Source of the DNA: Myxococcus landrumus
GTDB lineage: Bacteria; Myxococcota; Myxococcia; Myxococcales; Myxococcaceae
Reading direction: 5' to 3'
DNA: 64,000 bases
Assembly (NCBI RefSeq): GCF_017301635.1
Contig: NZ_CP071091.1
Location: 8,610,501-8,674,500, forward strand
Position 1 is the first letter of the stretch; the number at the start of each line of letters is the position of its first letter. Position numbers and translations under genes: made by a program. Shown here in pieces: positions 37,159 to 46,855 of the stretch. Under the pieces are notes generated by a model. The model searched no databases and was not told the origin of the DNA. It saw only the letters and a program-made list of their open reading frames with translations.

Positions 37159-37938
37159 ATGTGTCAGGGAGAGATGGAGACCTCGGTGCCATACCGCGCG
37201 GCCCCGCTGGGCCCTTGGGGTGTCCTCGTCGCGCTCGTCATCGTGGGCGCGTGGGGAGGACATCTGGCGTGGATGCTGACCTCGCCCGGGTTGGCCTGGG
37301 ACGCTCCGCTCACCTGGTTGCATGTCGTCTTGCAGGCATGGCTGTGCACGGGCCTGTTCATCACCGGCCACGACGCCATGCACGGCACGGTGGCCCGCCC
37401 GGCCTGGGTGAACGAGGTGGTGGGCACCATCGCCTGCTTCCTCTTCGCGGGCCTGTCGTACCGCCGGCTGGTGCTCAACCACCGCGCCCACCATGAGCAC
37501 CCGACGGAAGCGACGGACCCGGACTTCTCCACGCGGTCCCAGTCGTTCTGGCCGTGGCTGGGCACCTTCATGGTCCGCTACACCACGCTGCCGCAATTGG
37601 GCGTGATGGCGGCGAAGTTCAACATCCTCGTCTACCTGGGAGTGTCCCAGCCGCGCGTGCTGCTGTTCTGGGTGCTGCCCGCGGTGCTCGGCACGCTCCA
37701 ACTCTTCTACTTCGGCACGTACCTGCCGCACCGTCGCCCCGACACGCCGGACATGGCGCCCCATCACGCGCGCACCCTGCCGCGCAACCACCTGTGGGCC
37801 CTGCTGTCCTGCTTCTTCTTCGGCTACCACTGGGAGCACCATCAGTCCCCGGGCACGCCCTGGTGGCGGCTGTGGCGGCTCAAGGACTCGCGCACCGAGC
37901 AGGCGGCGCGCGCGATGTCGGCCCGCGACGCGATGTAA
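37159..37938 (+). CDS. CrtW-type beta-carotene ketolase / fatty acid desaturase-like membrane enzyme
   Basis: A 259-residue membrane protein with the di-iron histidine motifs in CrtW order: 'GHDAMHGTVA' (about residues 71-80), 'LNHRAHHEHPTEATDPDF' and 'YHWEHHQSPGTPWWRLW'. 'FGTYLPHRRP' is also a CrtW signature. Members put a keto group on C4 of carotenoid rings; myxobacterial carotenoids include 4-keto derivatives, so this is plausible. No other carotenoid gene is nearby, and the FAD oxidoreductase at 30 kb is not a clear desaturase. A desaturase of another lipid cannot be excluded. ATG 37159 is chosen; ATG 37174 lacks ribosome-binding spacing. Confidence 0.75.
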   Translation: MCQGEMETSVPYRAAPLGPWGVLVALVIVGAWGGHLAWMLTSPGLAWDAPLTWLHVVLQAWLCTGLFITGHDAMHGTVARPAWVNEVVGTIACFLFAGLSYRRLVLNHRAHHEHPTEATDPDFSTRSQSFWPWLGTFMVRYTTLPQLGVMAAKFNILVYLGVSQPRVLLFWVLPAVLGTLQLFYFGTYLPHRRPDTPDMAPHHARTLPRNHLWALLSCFFFGYHWEHHQSPGTPWWRLWRLKDSRTEQAARAMSARDAM

Positions 37939-37970
37939 CGGCGGAAAGGCCCTGGCCGTTATGATGGGGC

Positions 37971-38951
<981 letters not shown>

Positions 38952-38954
38952 ACC

Positions 38955-39581
38955 ATGGCCACCACCCCCCATCCCTGGCTCAATCCCGCTGTCACCGTGG
39001 GCGGCCTCGCGCCGCTGGTGCTCATGGCCGTGCAGGGGCCTGGAGGTGGGCTGGGCCCCAACGCCATCGAGGCCGCGCTCAACTCCACGGGGCTCATCGC
39101 GCTGGTGCTGTTGGTGGCGTCGCTCGCGTGTACGCCGCTGCGCTTCGTCACCGGGTGGACGTGGCCCGCGCGCGTGCGGCGCACGCTGGGACTGCTCGCC
39201 TTCACGTATGCGTCCGCGCACGCCCTCACGTATGTCGTGCTGGACCAGGGCCTCTCCGTGTCCGCGCTGGTGGAGGAGCTGACTGAGCGGCCCTTCATCT
39301 TCGTGGGCTTCGCGGCGTTGATGTCGATGGTGCCGCTGGCGGTCACTTCGACGAACGCGTGGGTGCGCCGCCTGGGCTTCCCTCGCTGGCAGCGTCTGCA
39401 CCGGCTGGCCTACGTGGCCGCGGTGCTGGGCGTGGTGCACTTCGTGTGGCGGGTGAAGAAGGACGTCACCGAGCCCATGCTCTACGGCGCGGTGCTGGCC
39501 CTGCTGTTCGCCCTTCGCGTGGGGGAGGCGATGCGAAAACGCCGAGCCCGCGCCGCTTCGGCGGCCCGGAACCCGGCGTGA
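38955..39581 (+). CDS. msrQ: haem-binding membrane subunit of methionine sulfoxide reductase
   Basis: A 208-residue protein with six predicted helices and the FRD-like haem-binding domain: 'FAYTYASAHALTYVVLDQG'-type His helix, 'TSTNAWVRRLGFPRWQRLHRLAYVAAVLGVVHFVWRVKKD'-type block across about residues 130-175. It passes electrons from quinone or flavin reductase to MsrP. The msrP-msrQ order and 3-base gap match the canonical operon. Confidence 0.93.
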   Translation: MATTPHPWLNPAVTVGGLAPLVLMAVQGPGGGLGPNAIEAALNSTGLIALVLLVASLACTPLRFVTGWTWPARVRRTLGLLAFTYASAHALTYVVLDQGLSVSALVEELTERPFIFVGFAALMSMVPLAVTSTNAWVRRLGFPRWQRLHRLAYVAAVLGVVHFVWRVKKDVTEPMLYGAVLALLFALRVGEAMRKRRARAASAARNPA

Positions 39582-39603
39582 GGGACGACAGACCCGCTGG
39601 GAA

Positions 39604-40086
39604 TTACTTACGCGGCAGCGGGAGGATGGTGTCGACCAGCGTCATGAGCTGCGCGCAGCTCACCGGCTTGCGGACGAAGGCGCTGATGCCGGCCTTCTGA
39701 CCCAGGGCGCGAACCTCCGCCACGTTCGGGTCACCCGTCATCATCAGGATGGGGACCTTGGCCAGCTTCGGGTTCGCGTTGGCGCGAATCTGCGCGGCGA
39801 AGTCGGCCCCGTTCATCCCGTCCATGTGGAAGTCGGTGAGGATGAGGTCGATGGTCTCCGCCTCGGCGACCTTCAGGCCCTCCTCGGCGGACTCCGCCTC
39901 GAGGAACTCGAAGTTGCGCGCCATGAGGTAGATTTTCAGCAGCGTCCGGATGGAGCGGCTGTCGTCCACCAGCAGGACCCGCTGGCCCGCGGTACCCGAC
40001 GCAGGCCGGCTTCCCACAGGGCGCGCCGGGTCCGTCGTGGTGCGGTTGGGGACGGGCTCTGGGGAGGGCAGGGTGCCGGCCTTCAT
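39604..40086 (-). CDS. single-domain response regulator with proline-rich N-terminus
   Basis: A 160-residue protein from ATG 40086. Residues 1-35 are Pro/Thr-rich and flexible. The receiver domain has the acidic pair in 'VLLVDDSRSIR', the phosphoacceptor Asp in 'LILTDFHMDGMNG', Thr in 'ILMMTGD' and Lys in 'AFVRKPVS'. There is no output domain, so it acts by protein contact (CheY/DivK style). It resembles the receiver at 61075 (shared KIYLM and LEA segments). No kinase is adjacent; it converges on msrQ. Confidence 0.85.
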   Translation of the reverse strand: MKAGTLPSPEPVPNRTTTDPARPVGSRPASGTAGQRVLLVDDSRSIRTLLKIYLMARNFEFLEAESAEEGLKVAEAETIDLILTDFHMDGMNGADFAAQIRANANPKLAKVPILMMTGDPNVAEVRALGQKAGISAFVRKPVSCAQLMTLVDTILPLPRK

Positions 40087-40227
40087 CGGATCATCAACCT
40101 CGGTGGGGCTGTCTCCCCGGGGAGACCTGGGCATGTTGACGGAAGGACATGCCGAAGTCAAAGCACCGTCCTTCCTCTCTTTTTTCCGAGTGTGGGGCGC
40201 CTCACACCCCACCCGACGCGAAGGGCC

Positions 40228-41478
40228 TCAGGGCACCTCGAGCACGAACGCCTGGCTCTCCACTCCCTGCATTCCCAGGGCGGGCGCAATCGCGGGAGAC
40301 AGCTCGTTGGGAACGCGCCAGGTCTGCCCGGTGGATTGGATCAACACCACCGAGTAGCGCCCCTTGGGCAGCACCGACAGCGGCGTCGGCGCCGCGGGGT
40401 TGCTCGCGTCCAGGGCGATGGGCGACACGCCCACAAGCAGCTCCGGCACGAAGATGGGCGTCATCTTCGGCTTGCCGTCGCCATCGGTGAGCAGGGGGAT
40501 GATGCTGTCCGGCACCAGGCCCGCGGCGAGCACCACCAGGTCCGGCTGGCCGTCGCGCGAGTAGTCGATGCCGTCGGCGTCAATCACGCCGTTGCGGTCC
40601 AGGTCGTTTTCCTCGAGCAGCCCCGGGACGTCCGCCAGCTTGCGCACGACGACGCGCGGCCACAGGTCTCCCACGCCGTTGCGGTCGGCGTCGTCCGGAA
40701 TCCCGTCGCGGTTGTTGTCCACGTAGCTGACCATGAACGCCTTGGGGCGCTGCTCCACGGCGCCGCCCTCGAACGTCTGGGGCGTCAGCTTCAGGACCTT
40801 GGGCGGGCCGCCCTGCACGAGCGTGGCGTCGCCGCCGCCGTGCACCGTGGCCTGGAAGGCGGGCCGGTCCAGCGGCACCTGCGCCGTGGCCTGGGCGTAG
40901 CTCACCGTGACGTTGGTGAGGGGCTGGGGCTTGCCGTCCTTGTCCTCGATGACCTCCAGCGTGACAGGCGTGGGCGGAGTGGTGGAGATGTCCACCGCGC
41001 CGCCGCCGATGTCACCCTGGTTGGGCTCGCCGGTGACGCCGTACCAGGGGTTGAAGTCAGAGGCGTGGCAGGGCTGCACGCCGCCGTTGCGGCAGCTGTC
41101 CACGTCGATGAAGCCGCGAATCGTGTAGCGCCCCTTGGCCACCAGGCTGAAGGCGAAGGGCGCGGTGAAGGGGCCGGGCGCGTCGGTGTTGAGCGCCGGA
41201 CCGAAGAGCTGCTCGGCGGGGATGATGGTGAAGGCGAGCGGCCGGCCGGTGCCCTGCGGCGGCGGCGGACGGTTCGCGTCGTAGAGGAACACCACCGCGT
41301 TGCCGCGCGAGCGCGCCGACACCACGAGGGTGCCCTCGATGCGGGCGGTGTGGATGTTCTGCCGCTTGTCCGCGGTGGGGACCACCTCCGGGGACTCGCA
41401 GCCCGTGACGACGAGCAGGGACGCGGCGAACACGCCCCCCAGGGACTTCTTCCAGGAAGAGGACGAGGAGAGGCTCAT
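40228..41478 (-). CDS. lipoprotein with calcium-type DxDxDG repeats
   Basis: A 416-residue lipoprotein (lipobox VVTGC, Cys near residue 27). The first 190 residues include a carboxypeptidase-regulatory-like beta-sandwich ('LVAKGRYTIRGFIDVDSC'), and about residues 245-300 hold thrombospondin-3-like Ca-binding runs ('DNNRDGIPDDADRNGVGD', 'DLDRNGVIDADGIDYSRDG'). The C-terminus ('LPKGRYSVVLIQSTGQTW') is another sandwich. It overlaps the TonB-dependent receptor gene by 4 bases (ATGA), so it is likely the surface lipoprotein partner of that receptor. Ligand unknown. Confidence 0.75.
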   Translation of the reverse strand: MSLSSSSSWKKSLGGVFAASLLVVTGCESPEVVPTADKRQNIHTARIEGTLVVSARSRGNAVVFLYDANRPPPPQGTGRPLAFTIIPAEQLFGPALNTDAPGPFTAPFAFSLVAKGRYTIRGFIDVDSCRNGGVQPCHASDFNPWYGVTGEPNQGDIGGGAVDISTTPPTPVTLEVIEDKDGKPQPLTNVTVSYAQATAQVPLDRPAFQATVHGGGDATLVQGGPPKVLKLTPQTFEGGAVEQRPKAFMVSYVDNNRDGIPDDADRNGVGDLWPRVVVRKLADVPGLLEENDLDRNGVIDADGIDYSRDGQPDLVVLAAGLVPDSIIPLLTDGDGKPKMTPIFVPELLVGVSPIALDASNPAAPTPLSVLPKGRYSVVLIQSTGQTWRVPNELSPAIAPALGMQGVESQAFVLEVP

Positions 41479-43985
41479 GGAGTCACCGTCAGCGTCGCGT
41501 AGACGCGCCGCTCGATGCGGTTGCCGAAAGGATGTTGGGAGTGCGCGGCGCCAAGCTGGCTGCCGGACAGGGAGACCTCCACCACGTCCTTCACGGCCGT
41601 GTAGCCCACGCGAGCGTTGATGATGGCGTAGGCGCCCAGCGGGTTGGAGATGAGCTCGATGCGGGTGGGGTCCGACGACGCGGGCTCGCGCTCAATCCAG
41701 GTGGTGGAGGAGGTGAAGGCCACGTCCACGCCGAACTCCAGGTCCGTCTGGGTGCGGTAGGTGATGCCGCCGAACAGCTTGAGCTGCGGCGCCTGGCTGC
41801 ACGGGCCGCACTCCTCCTTGTCCTCCAGGTCGGAGGAGATGGTCTGGAAGGCGAAGCTGGCCTTGACGCCCAGGCCGTCGATGGGGGCCAGGGTGATGCC
41901 TGCCTCCGCGCCGCGCGCCGTGTAGATGGAGTCCTCGTTCACGAAGCGCGAGCGGCCGATGAGGTAGTTGCCCGTGGCCGGGTCATACGACTCGCCCGGC
42001 GGCAGGCGCTCGAAGCTGGACAGGGCGATGAGGTCCTTCACCCGGTTCTGGTAGAGGGCCACGTCCCAGTCCATGCCGACCTCGGCGAACTCGCCGCGCC
42101 AGCCGAGCTCGAAGGCGGTGAGGCGCTCGGGGCGCAGCGCCGTGTTGCCGGTGGTGAGGCCGCTGGCGCCAGGGACGCCCTGCACGGGGACGAGCAGCCG
42201 CGTGTAGCTCTCCAGGAAGGTGGGCTCGCGGAAGGCGGAGGCCGCGCTGATGCGGAACGCGTGGCCTTCCCACGGACGGAACAGCGCGGACACGCGAGGC
42301 GAGTGCGCCAGGCCCGGCGTGCCGTTGTCGAGCAGCGGGTGCCGGTCCACGCGGTAGCTGGCCACCAGGCTGAGCGGCTCGGCCAGACGCCACTCGTCCT
42401 GCACGAAGGCTGCGGCGTGAATCTCCTCGCGCAGCGCGCCCAGGTAGTTCCAGGCCACGCGCTTGAGGCGACCCTCCACGCCCACGTTCAACTGGTGCTC
42501 ACCCGCGAGCTGGAACGAGCGCGCGAAGAGCAGTTCCGCGTTGAAGAGGTTGGAGCTGAGCTCCAGCGCCAGCGAGCGCTGGCCGATGGGCTCGTACTGC
42601 GGCCCGGCGTTGCCGGAGATGTGGTTCCAGAACGTCTTCAGCTTGAGGGGGCCCAGCTCCACGTCGCCCTTGGCGTACGCGGTGAGGCCGTCCATGTAGT
42701 AGTTGCGCAGCAGGCCCAGCGGATAGATTTCCGTGTTGAAGCGGTACGCACCGCCGGACAGGCCCACCTGCTTGTCCTCGGAGAAGGTGTAGACGGCGGA
42801 CAGCGTGCCGCGCGCGCCGCGCACGCCGATGTCCGGGTCCGGGTCCCTGAGCACGATGTCCGGGCGGTTGCTGCCGTAGTCGCGGCTGAACTTGTCCGCC
42901 TGCGAGTACGCCACGGACGCGCGGTAGCGCAGCGCGCCCGAGCTGCCGTGGCTGAGGAACGAACCCGCCACGCTGTTGCCGGTGCCACCGGTGACGTTGA
43001 AGCGCGCGCGCGGGCCGGAGCCCGGGGCCTGGGTGATGATGTTGATGACGCCCAACATGGCGTTGGCGCCGTACAGCGCGCTGCCCGGGCCACGGATGAC
43101 CTCGATGCGCTCGATTTCATCCAGCCCGATGGGGATGGCGGACCACAGCGTCAGGCCGAGGAAGTCCTGGTACTCGGTGCGGCCGTCCACCAGCACGAGC
43201 ACCTTGTTGGCGATGCGCTGGTTGAAGCCGCGCAGCGACACGTTGGCGCTGCCGACACCCAGCGACATGACGTCCGCGCCGGGCACGCGCCGCAGCAGCT
43301 CCGGCAGCGTCTGCGCGCCCGACAGGCGGATGTCCTCGGCGGTGATGACGGTGGTGGCGTTGGGCGCTTCCAGCGAGGACTGGGCGCGACGGCTCGCCGT
43401 CACGACGCGCTCTTCGTAGGGCACCAGGCCCTCGTCGGCGCTGGAGGACTCGCTGAGCTGCGGCAGCGCGCTGGGCACGTATGTGGAAGGCCCGGCGCTG
43501 CCCGAGGAGGGCACGGACTCCGCGCGCTCGATGGCCTTCTCCAGCCGCTCCAGGAGCGTGGCCAGCTGCTGCTGCGACTGGACGCTGGCGGGAGGGGGAG
43601 GCATGGGCAGCGAGGACTTGTCCTCGGGCGCGGCGGACGCCTCCAGCGCGCGCTGCTTCTCTTCCAGCGCCGCGACGGTGGCCTCGACGGAGGCCGCGTC
43701 CGCGGGACTGCTGGTCATGTAGCGCCGGTACGCATCCAGCGCCTTCTCCGTGCGCCCGGCGTCCTGGTAGGCGCGGGCGATGTTGTAGAGGACGTTGGGG
43801 TGCGGCTTGATGGCGTAGGCCTGCTCCAACTCGGCGACGCCCTCATCGTACTCCTTCTTCGCGATGAGGCTCATGCCGTTGCGGAAGTGGCGACGGGCTT
43901 CGAGACGCGCGTCCGCCAGGGCCTGCGATGCGCATAGACACAGCGCCAGCAGGCCCACTCGAGAAAGGGCTTTGGAGTGTTTCAC
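41475..43985 (-). CDS. TonB-dependent receptor with N-terminal TPR domain
   Basis: An 836-residue outer-membrane receptor. Residues 1-24 are a signal peptide; 25-110 form two or three TPR helices ('ARRHFRNGMSLIAKKEYDEG', 'VLYNIARAYQDAGRTEKALDAYRRY'). A coiled/Pro spacer follows, then the plug ('EERVVTASRRAQSSLEAPNATTV', 'LPELLRRVPGADVMSLG', 'VLVLVDGRTEY', 'IEVIRGPGSALYGANAMLGVINI') and the 22-strand barrel to the end ('RVYATLTVTP'). It starts with GTG, overlapping the kinase stop by one base. The TPR replaces the usual signalling domain and may recruit periplasmic partners. Substrate unknown. Confidence 0.88.
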   Translation of the reverse strand: MKHSKALSRVGLLALCLCASQALADARLEARRHFRNGMSLIAKKEYDEGVAELEQAYAIKPHPNVLYNIARAYQDAGRTEKALDAYRRYMTSSPADAASVEATVAALEEKQRALEASAAPEDKSSLPMPPPPASVQSQQQLATLLERLEKAIERAESVPSSGSAGPSTYVPSALPQLSESSSADEGLVPYEERVVTASRRAQSSLEAPNATTVITAEDIRLSGAQTLPELLRRVPGADVMSLGVGSANVSLRGFNQRIANKVLVLVDGRTEYQDFLGLTLWSAIPIGLDEIERIEVIRGPGSALYGANAMLGVINIITQAPGSGPRARFNVTGGTGNSVAGSFLSHGSSGALRYRASVAYSQADKFSRDYGSNRPDIVLRDPDPDIGVRGARGTLSAVYTFSEDKQVGLSGGAYRFNTEIYPLGLLRNYYMDGLTAYAKGDVELGPLKLKTFWNHISGNAGPQYEPIGQRSLALELSSNLFNAELLFARSFQLAGEHQLNVGVEGRLKRVAWNYLGALREEIHAAAFVQDEWRLAEPLSLVASYRVDRHPLLDNGTPGLAHSPRVSALFRPWEGHAFRISAASAFREPTFLESYTRLLVPVQGVPGASGLTTGNTALRPERLTAFELGWRGEFAEVGMDWDVALYQNRVKDLIALSSFERLPPGESYDPATGNYLIGRSRFVNEDSIYTARGAEAGITLAPIDGLGVKASFAFQTISSDLEDKEECGPCSQAPQLKLFGGITYRTQTDLEFGVDVAFTSSTTWIEREPASSDPTRIELISNPLGAYAIINARVGYTAVKDVVEVSLSGSQLGAAHSQHPFGNRIERRVYATLTVTP

Positions 43986-45595
43986 TAGTAGGGGTTGTCC
44001 TTGAATTTGTCGTTCGAGTCAGAAGCAGGCCGCGTGGGCCGGGGACTCGACTTCTTCTTGAGCTTTTGGAGGAAGGGCTTCTCGCTGCCAGAGCCGACCG
44101 CCGTCACGGTGGCGGGCTGGTAGCCCTCCAACGTGAAGGTCAGCTCCGCGCGAGCGGTGCCATCATCCTCCTGAGGCACCTTGAGGTTCACGGGCGTGGT
44201 GCCCAGGTCCTTGCCGCGGTAGCGCACGCGCGCGCCGCTCGGCTCGCTGTCGATGACGAACCGGACCGAGGGGCCGTTGGTCGGGACGAGCGGCGCCAGC
44301 GCCAGCTCGTCTCCATCGGAGCCCAGCGCGGTGGCGGGTGGCGGGGCCTTGGTGGGGGCCTCGGGCGCGTCGGGGTCCACGGGCTTCGTCGGATTCTGTG
44401 CGGAGGCCGCCGGGGCGGGCGCCATCGGCTGGGGCGCGGAGGAACGCGAGGCGAACAGCGCCGCGCCGCCGCCACCCACGAGCAGCACGCCACCGACGAG
44501 GGCCAGCGGCCAGAGGCGACGCGCGGGCTTGGGGGCAGGCTCCTCGACGGCGATGTCCAGCGCCATGGTGCTGGGGCCGGACCGCGCGCCAGAGGTCATG
44601 GGGCCGTTGATGGGGCCGCTGCGAGGGCCACTGCCGGTGCCCGTCAGGCGCGGGCCGCTGAAGACGCCGCTGACGCCCACCGCGTGCGCGAGGCGGCGCA
44701 TGGCCTCCAGCACGTGGTCCATGGACTGGTAGCGGTCCGCGGGTTGCTTCGCCAGGCACTTCATCACCAGCGCTTCGACTTCCGCGGGGCAGCCGTGTTC
44801 GGGCCAGATGGCGCCGAAGGCGGGAGGCGGCTCGTTGATGTGCTTGACGATGACGTCGATGCTCTGGGCCGCGAGGAAGGGCGGCTGGCCCATCAGCATC
44901 TGATAGAGCACCACGCCCATGCTGTACACGTCGCTGCGCGGGTCGGCGATGTTGCGCGCCTGCTCCGGCGCCATGTACTGCGGCGAGCCCAGGATGATGC
45001 CGGCCTGGGTGAGCGAGGTGTCCTGGATGTCGGCTTCGCCGATGAAGGACTTCACCAGGCCGAAGTCGAGCACCTTGACGATGTCGTGGTCCGTCTCCTG
45101 GTTGAGGACCATGACGTTGGCGGGCTTGAGGTCCCGGTGGATGAGGCCGACCTTGTGCGCCTCGCGCAGCGAGCGGGCCACCTGCTGCGTGATGTTGAGC
45201 GCGCGCGCCCACGGCAACGGCCCCACCTGCGTGAGCAACTGGCTGAGCGTGAGCCCGTCCAGGTACTCCATCGCGATGTAGTAGATGCCGTCCTCCGTCT
45301 TGCCGTAGTCGATGACGGTGACGGTGTTGGGGTGGCGCAGCTTCGCGGTGACGCTGGCCTCCAGGAAGAAGCGCTTCTGGAAGCCCGGGTCCTTGCCCTC
45401 GTCGTTGTAGTGAGGGTTGAGGACCTTCAGCGCGACGAGACGGTCCAACGGTGCCTGCACGGCTTTGTAGACGCGGCCCATGCCTCCGGCACCCAGGGTC
45501 TCCAGGATGCGGAAGCGTTCGTTGAGGACCCGGCCCAAGAGCGGGTCCACCATCTCCGGTGGGGCGCCATTCGTCGGGGCGTTGCTTTCGATCAT
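43985..45595 (-). CDS. Ser/Thr protein kinase with PEGA-type periplasmic domain
   Basis: A 536-residue kinase. Hanks motifs are complete: 'LGAGGMGRVYKAVQ' (P-loop), 'VALKVLN' (Lys), 'HRDLKPANVMV', 'DFGLVKSF' (DFG) and 'GSPQYMAPEQAR'. The Ala/Pro-rich linker is followed by a membrane helix ('LWPLALVGGVLLVGGGGAALF', about residues 330-352) and a C-terminal PEGA domain ('FVIDSEPSGARVRYRGKDLGTTPVNLKVP'). It is the first gene of a three-gene coupled unit with the TPR-TonB receptor and lipoprotein, suggesting it senses periplasmic or envelope state linked to that uptake system (inference). Start ATG 45595 follows GGGGGC. Confidence 0.9.
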   Translation of the reverse strand: MIESNAPTNGAPPEMVDPLLGRVLNERFRILETLGAGGMGRVYKAVQAPLDRLVALKVLNPHYNDEGKDPGFQKRFFLEASVTAKLRHPNTVTVIDYGKTEDGIYYIAMEYLDGLTLSQLLTQVGPLPWARALNITQQVARSLREAHKVGLIHRDLKPANVMVLNQETDHDIVKVLDFGLVKSFIGEADIQDTSLTQAGIILGSPQYMAPEQARNIADPRSDVYSMGVVLYQMLMGQPPFLAAQSIDVIVKHINEPPPAFGAIWPEHGCPAEVEALVMKCLAKQPADRYQSMDHVLEAMRRLAHAVGVSGVFSGPRLTGTGSGPRSGPINGPMTSGARSGPSTMALDIAVEEPAPKPARRLWPLALVGGVLLVGGGGAALFASRSSAPQPMAPAPAASAQNPTKPVDPDAPEAPTKAPPPATALGSDGDELALAPLVPTNGPSVRFVIDSEPSGARVRYRGKDLGTTPVNLKVPQEDDGTARAELTFTLEGYQPATVTAVGSGSEKPFLQKLKKKSSPRPTRPASDSNDKFKDNPY

Positions 45596-45919
45596 GTCTG
45601 CCCCCGCCGACCGGGAAGGCACATGACACTCCGGTCGTACATGCGCCCGGATGCTAACACTCGATTCGTCCACCTCCCAAGCAACCCGCCGGGTTGGCGC
45701 AGTGCATCAAAGGCCGACAATCCGGCCTGGGAGGCCCAAAGTCGAACAGTGGACAAGCGAGCGAGCAGGGGCCGTGACAACGCGGACGGGTGGCCTTGGG
45801 AGTGAGCGACTCCGAGTGTGAGCAGGGGTTTGGCCGAGTGGGGCCGATGGGGGATTCGGGGGTGGGGAGCACCTCACGAGTCGGGCCGGGAGCGGGGGGC
45901 GCGGGTTAGGGTGGGGGGC
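45596..45919. other. 324-base divergent intergenic region
   Basis: Between the divergent kinase and BtuF-like genes. On the minus strand TTGGGA and TAGCAT are 18 bases apart at about 45647-45676, a weak promoter candidate for the kinase operon. A perfect 6-bp palindrome (CAACCC-GCC-GGGTTG) lies at 45682-45696. The right half is G-rich with no clear gene. Confidence 0.35.
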
Positions 45920-46783
45920 ATGAACGTCCACCTGACCGAGTTGCTTTCCTCCGCGCCACCGTACCCGCGCCGGGTGGTGTGCATGACGGAGGAGACGACG
46001 GAGGTGCTCTACCGCATCGGGGCGGGGGAGCTGGTGGTGGGCGTGTCGGGCTTCACGGTGCGGCCGCCGGAGGCGCGCAAGAAGCCTCGGGTGTCGTCGT
46101 TCCTCGACGCGAACTTCGAGCGCATCCTGGAGCTGAAGCCGGATCTGGTGCTGGGGTTCTCCGACCTGCAGGCGGACCTAGGCCGCGAGCTGTGCAAGCG
46201 GGGCGTGCCGGTCTACCTGTTCAACCAGCGCTCGTTGGCGGAAATCCTCCAGACGGTGCGGCTGATAGGGGCGCTGGTGGGGCGGGCGGAGGCGGCGGAG
46301 AAGCTGGCCGACGAACTGACGGCGAACCTGGAGCGGCACTCGGACGCGGCGCAGTCGCTTCCCCGCAGGCCGCGCATCTTCTTCGAGGAGTGGCACGAGC
46401 CGCTCATCTCCGGAATCCGCTGGTGCTCGGAGCTGGTGGAGGTGGTGGGCGGCGAGGACATCTGTCGCGAGTCACGTGCCTCCCAAGGGGCGAAGGGCCG
46501 CATCTTCGAGCCGGAGGAGGTCGCGCGCAGGAATCCCGAGGGCGTCATCGCGAGCTGGTGTGGCCGCAAGGCGAAGCGGGACAAGATTGCGTCGAGGCCG
46601 GGCTGGGCGCAGGTGCGAGCGGTGGTGGATGACCAGCTCTACGAGGTGAAGAGCAGCCTCATCCTCCAGCCGGGGCCGGCGGCGCTGTCCGATGGAGTGG
46701 AGAAGCTGGCGCGCATCGTCGCGGCGATTGCGCGAGGCGAGAAGCTCCCGGTGCCCAAGGGCGCCGACTTGCGTGGCGCCTGA
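45920..46783 (+). CDS. BtuF-like periplasmic-binding-fold protein without signal peptide
   Basis: A 287-residue protein with the helical-backbone substrate-binding fold of cobalamin/iron-siderophore ABC transporters: 'RVVCMTEETTEVLYRIGAGELVVGVS', 'LKPDLVLGFSDLQADLGREL', 'WCSELVEVVGGEDICRE' and 'GWAQVRAVVDDQLYEV'. Unlike true BtuF there is no signal peptide or lipobox, and no permease or ATPase gene is beside it. It may be a cytoplasmic corrinoid-binding or regulatory homologue, or a degenerate component. ATG 45920 follows a GGTGGGGGG stretch. Confidence 0.75.
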   Translation: MNVHLTELLSSAPPYPRRVVCMTEETTEVLYRIGAGELVVGVSGFTVRPPEARKKPRVSSFLDANFERILELKPDLVLGFSDLQADLGRELCKRGVPVYLFNQRSLAEILQTVRLIGALVGRAEAAEKLADELTANLERHSDAAQSLPRRPRIFFEEWHEPLISGIRWCSELVEVVGGEDICRESRASQGAKGRIFEPEEVARRNPEGVIASWCGRKAKRDKIASRPGWAQVRAVVDDQLYEVKSSLILQPGPAALSDGVEKLARIVAAIARGEKLPVPKGADLRGA

Positions 46784-46855
46784 GGGGCCCGGGTTGCTAT
46801 CGAAGCGCGGGCACCCATGGCGGGTGCTCTCACAGGCGTCGTCGGGAGGTGTGAC

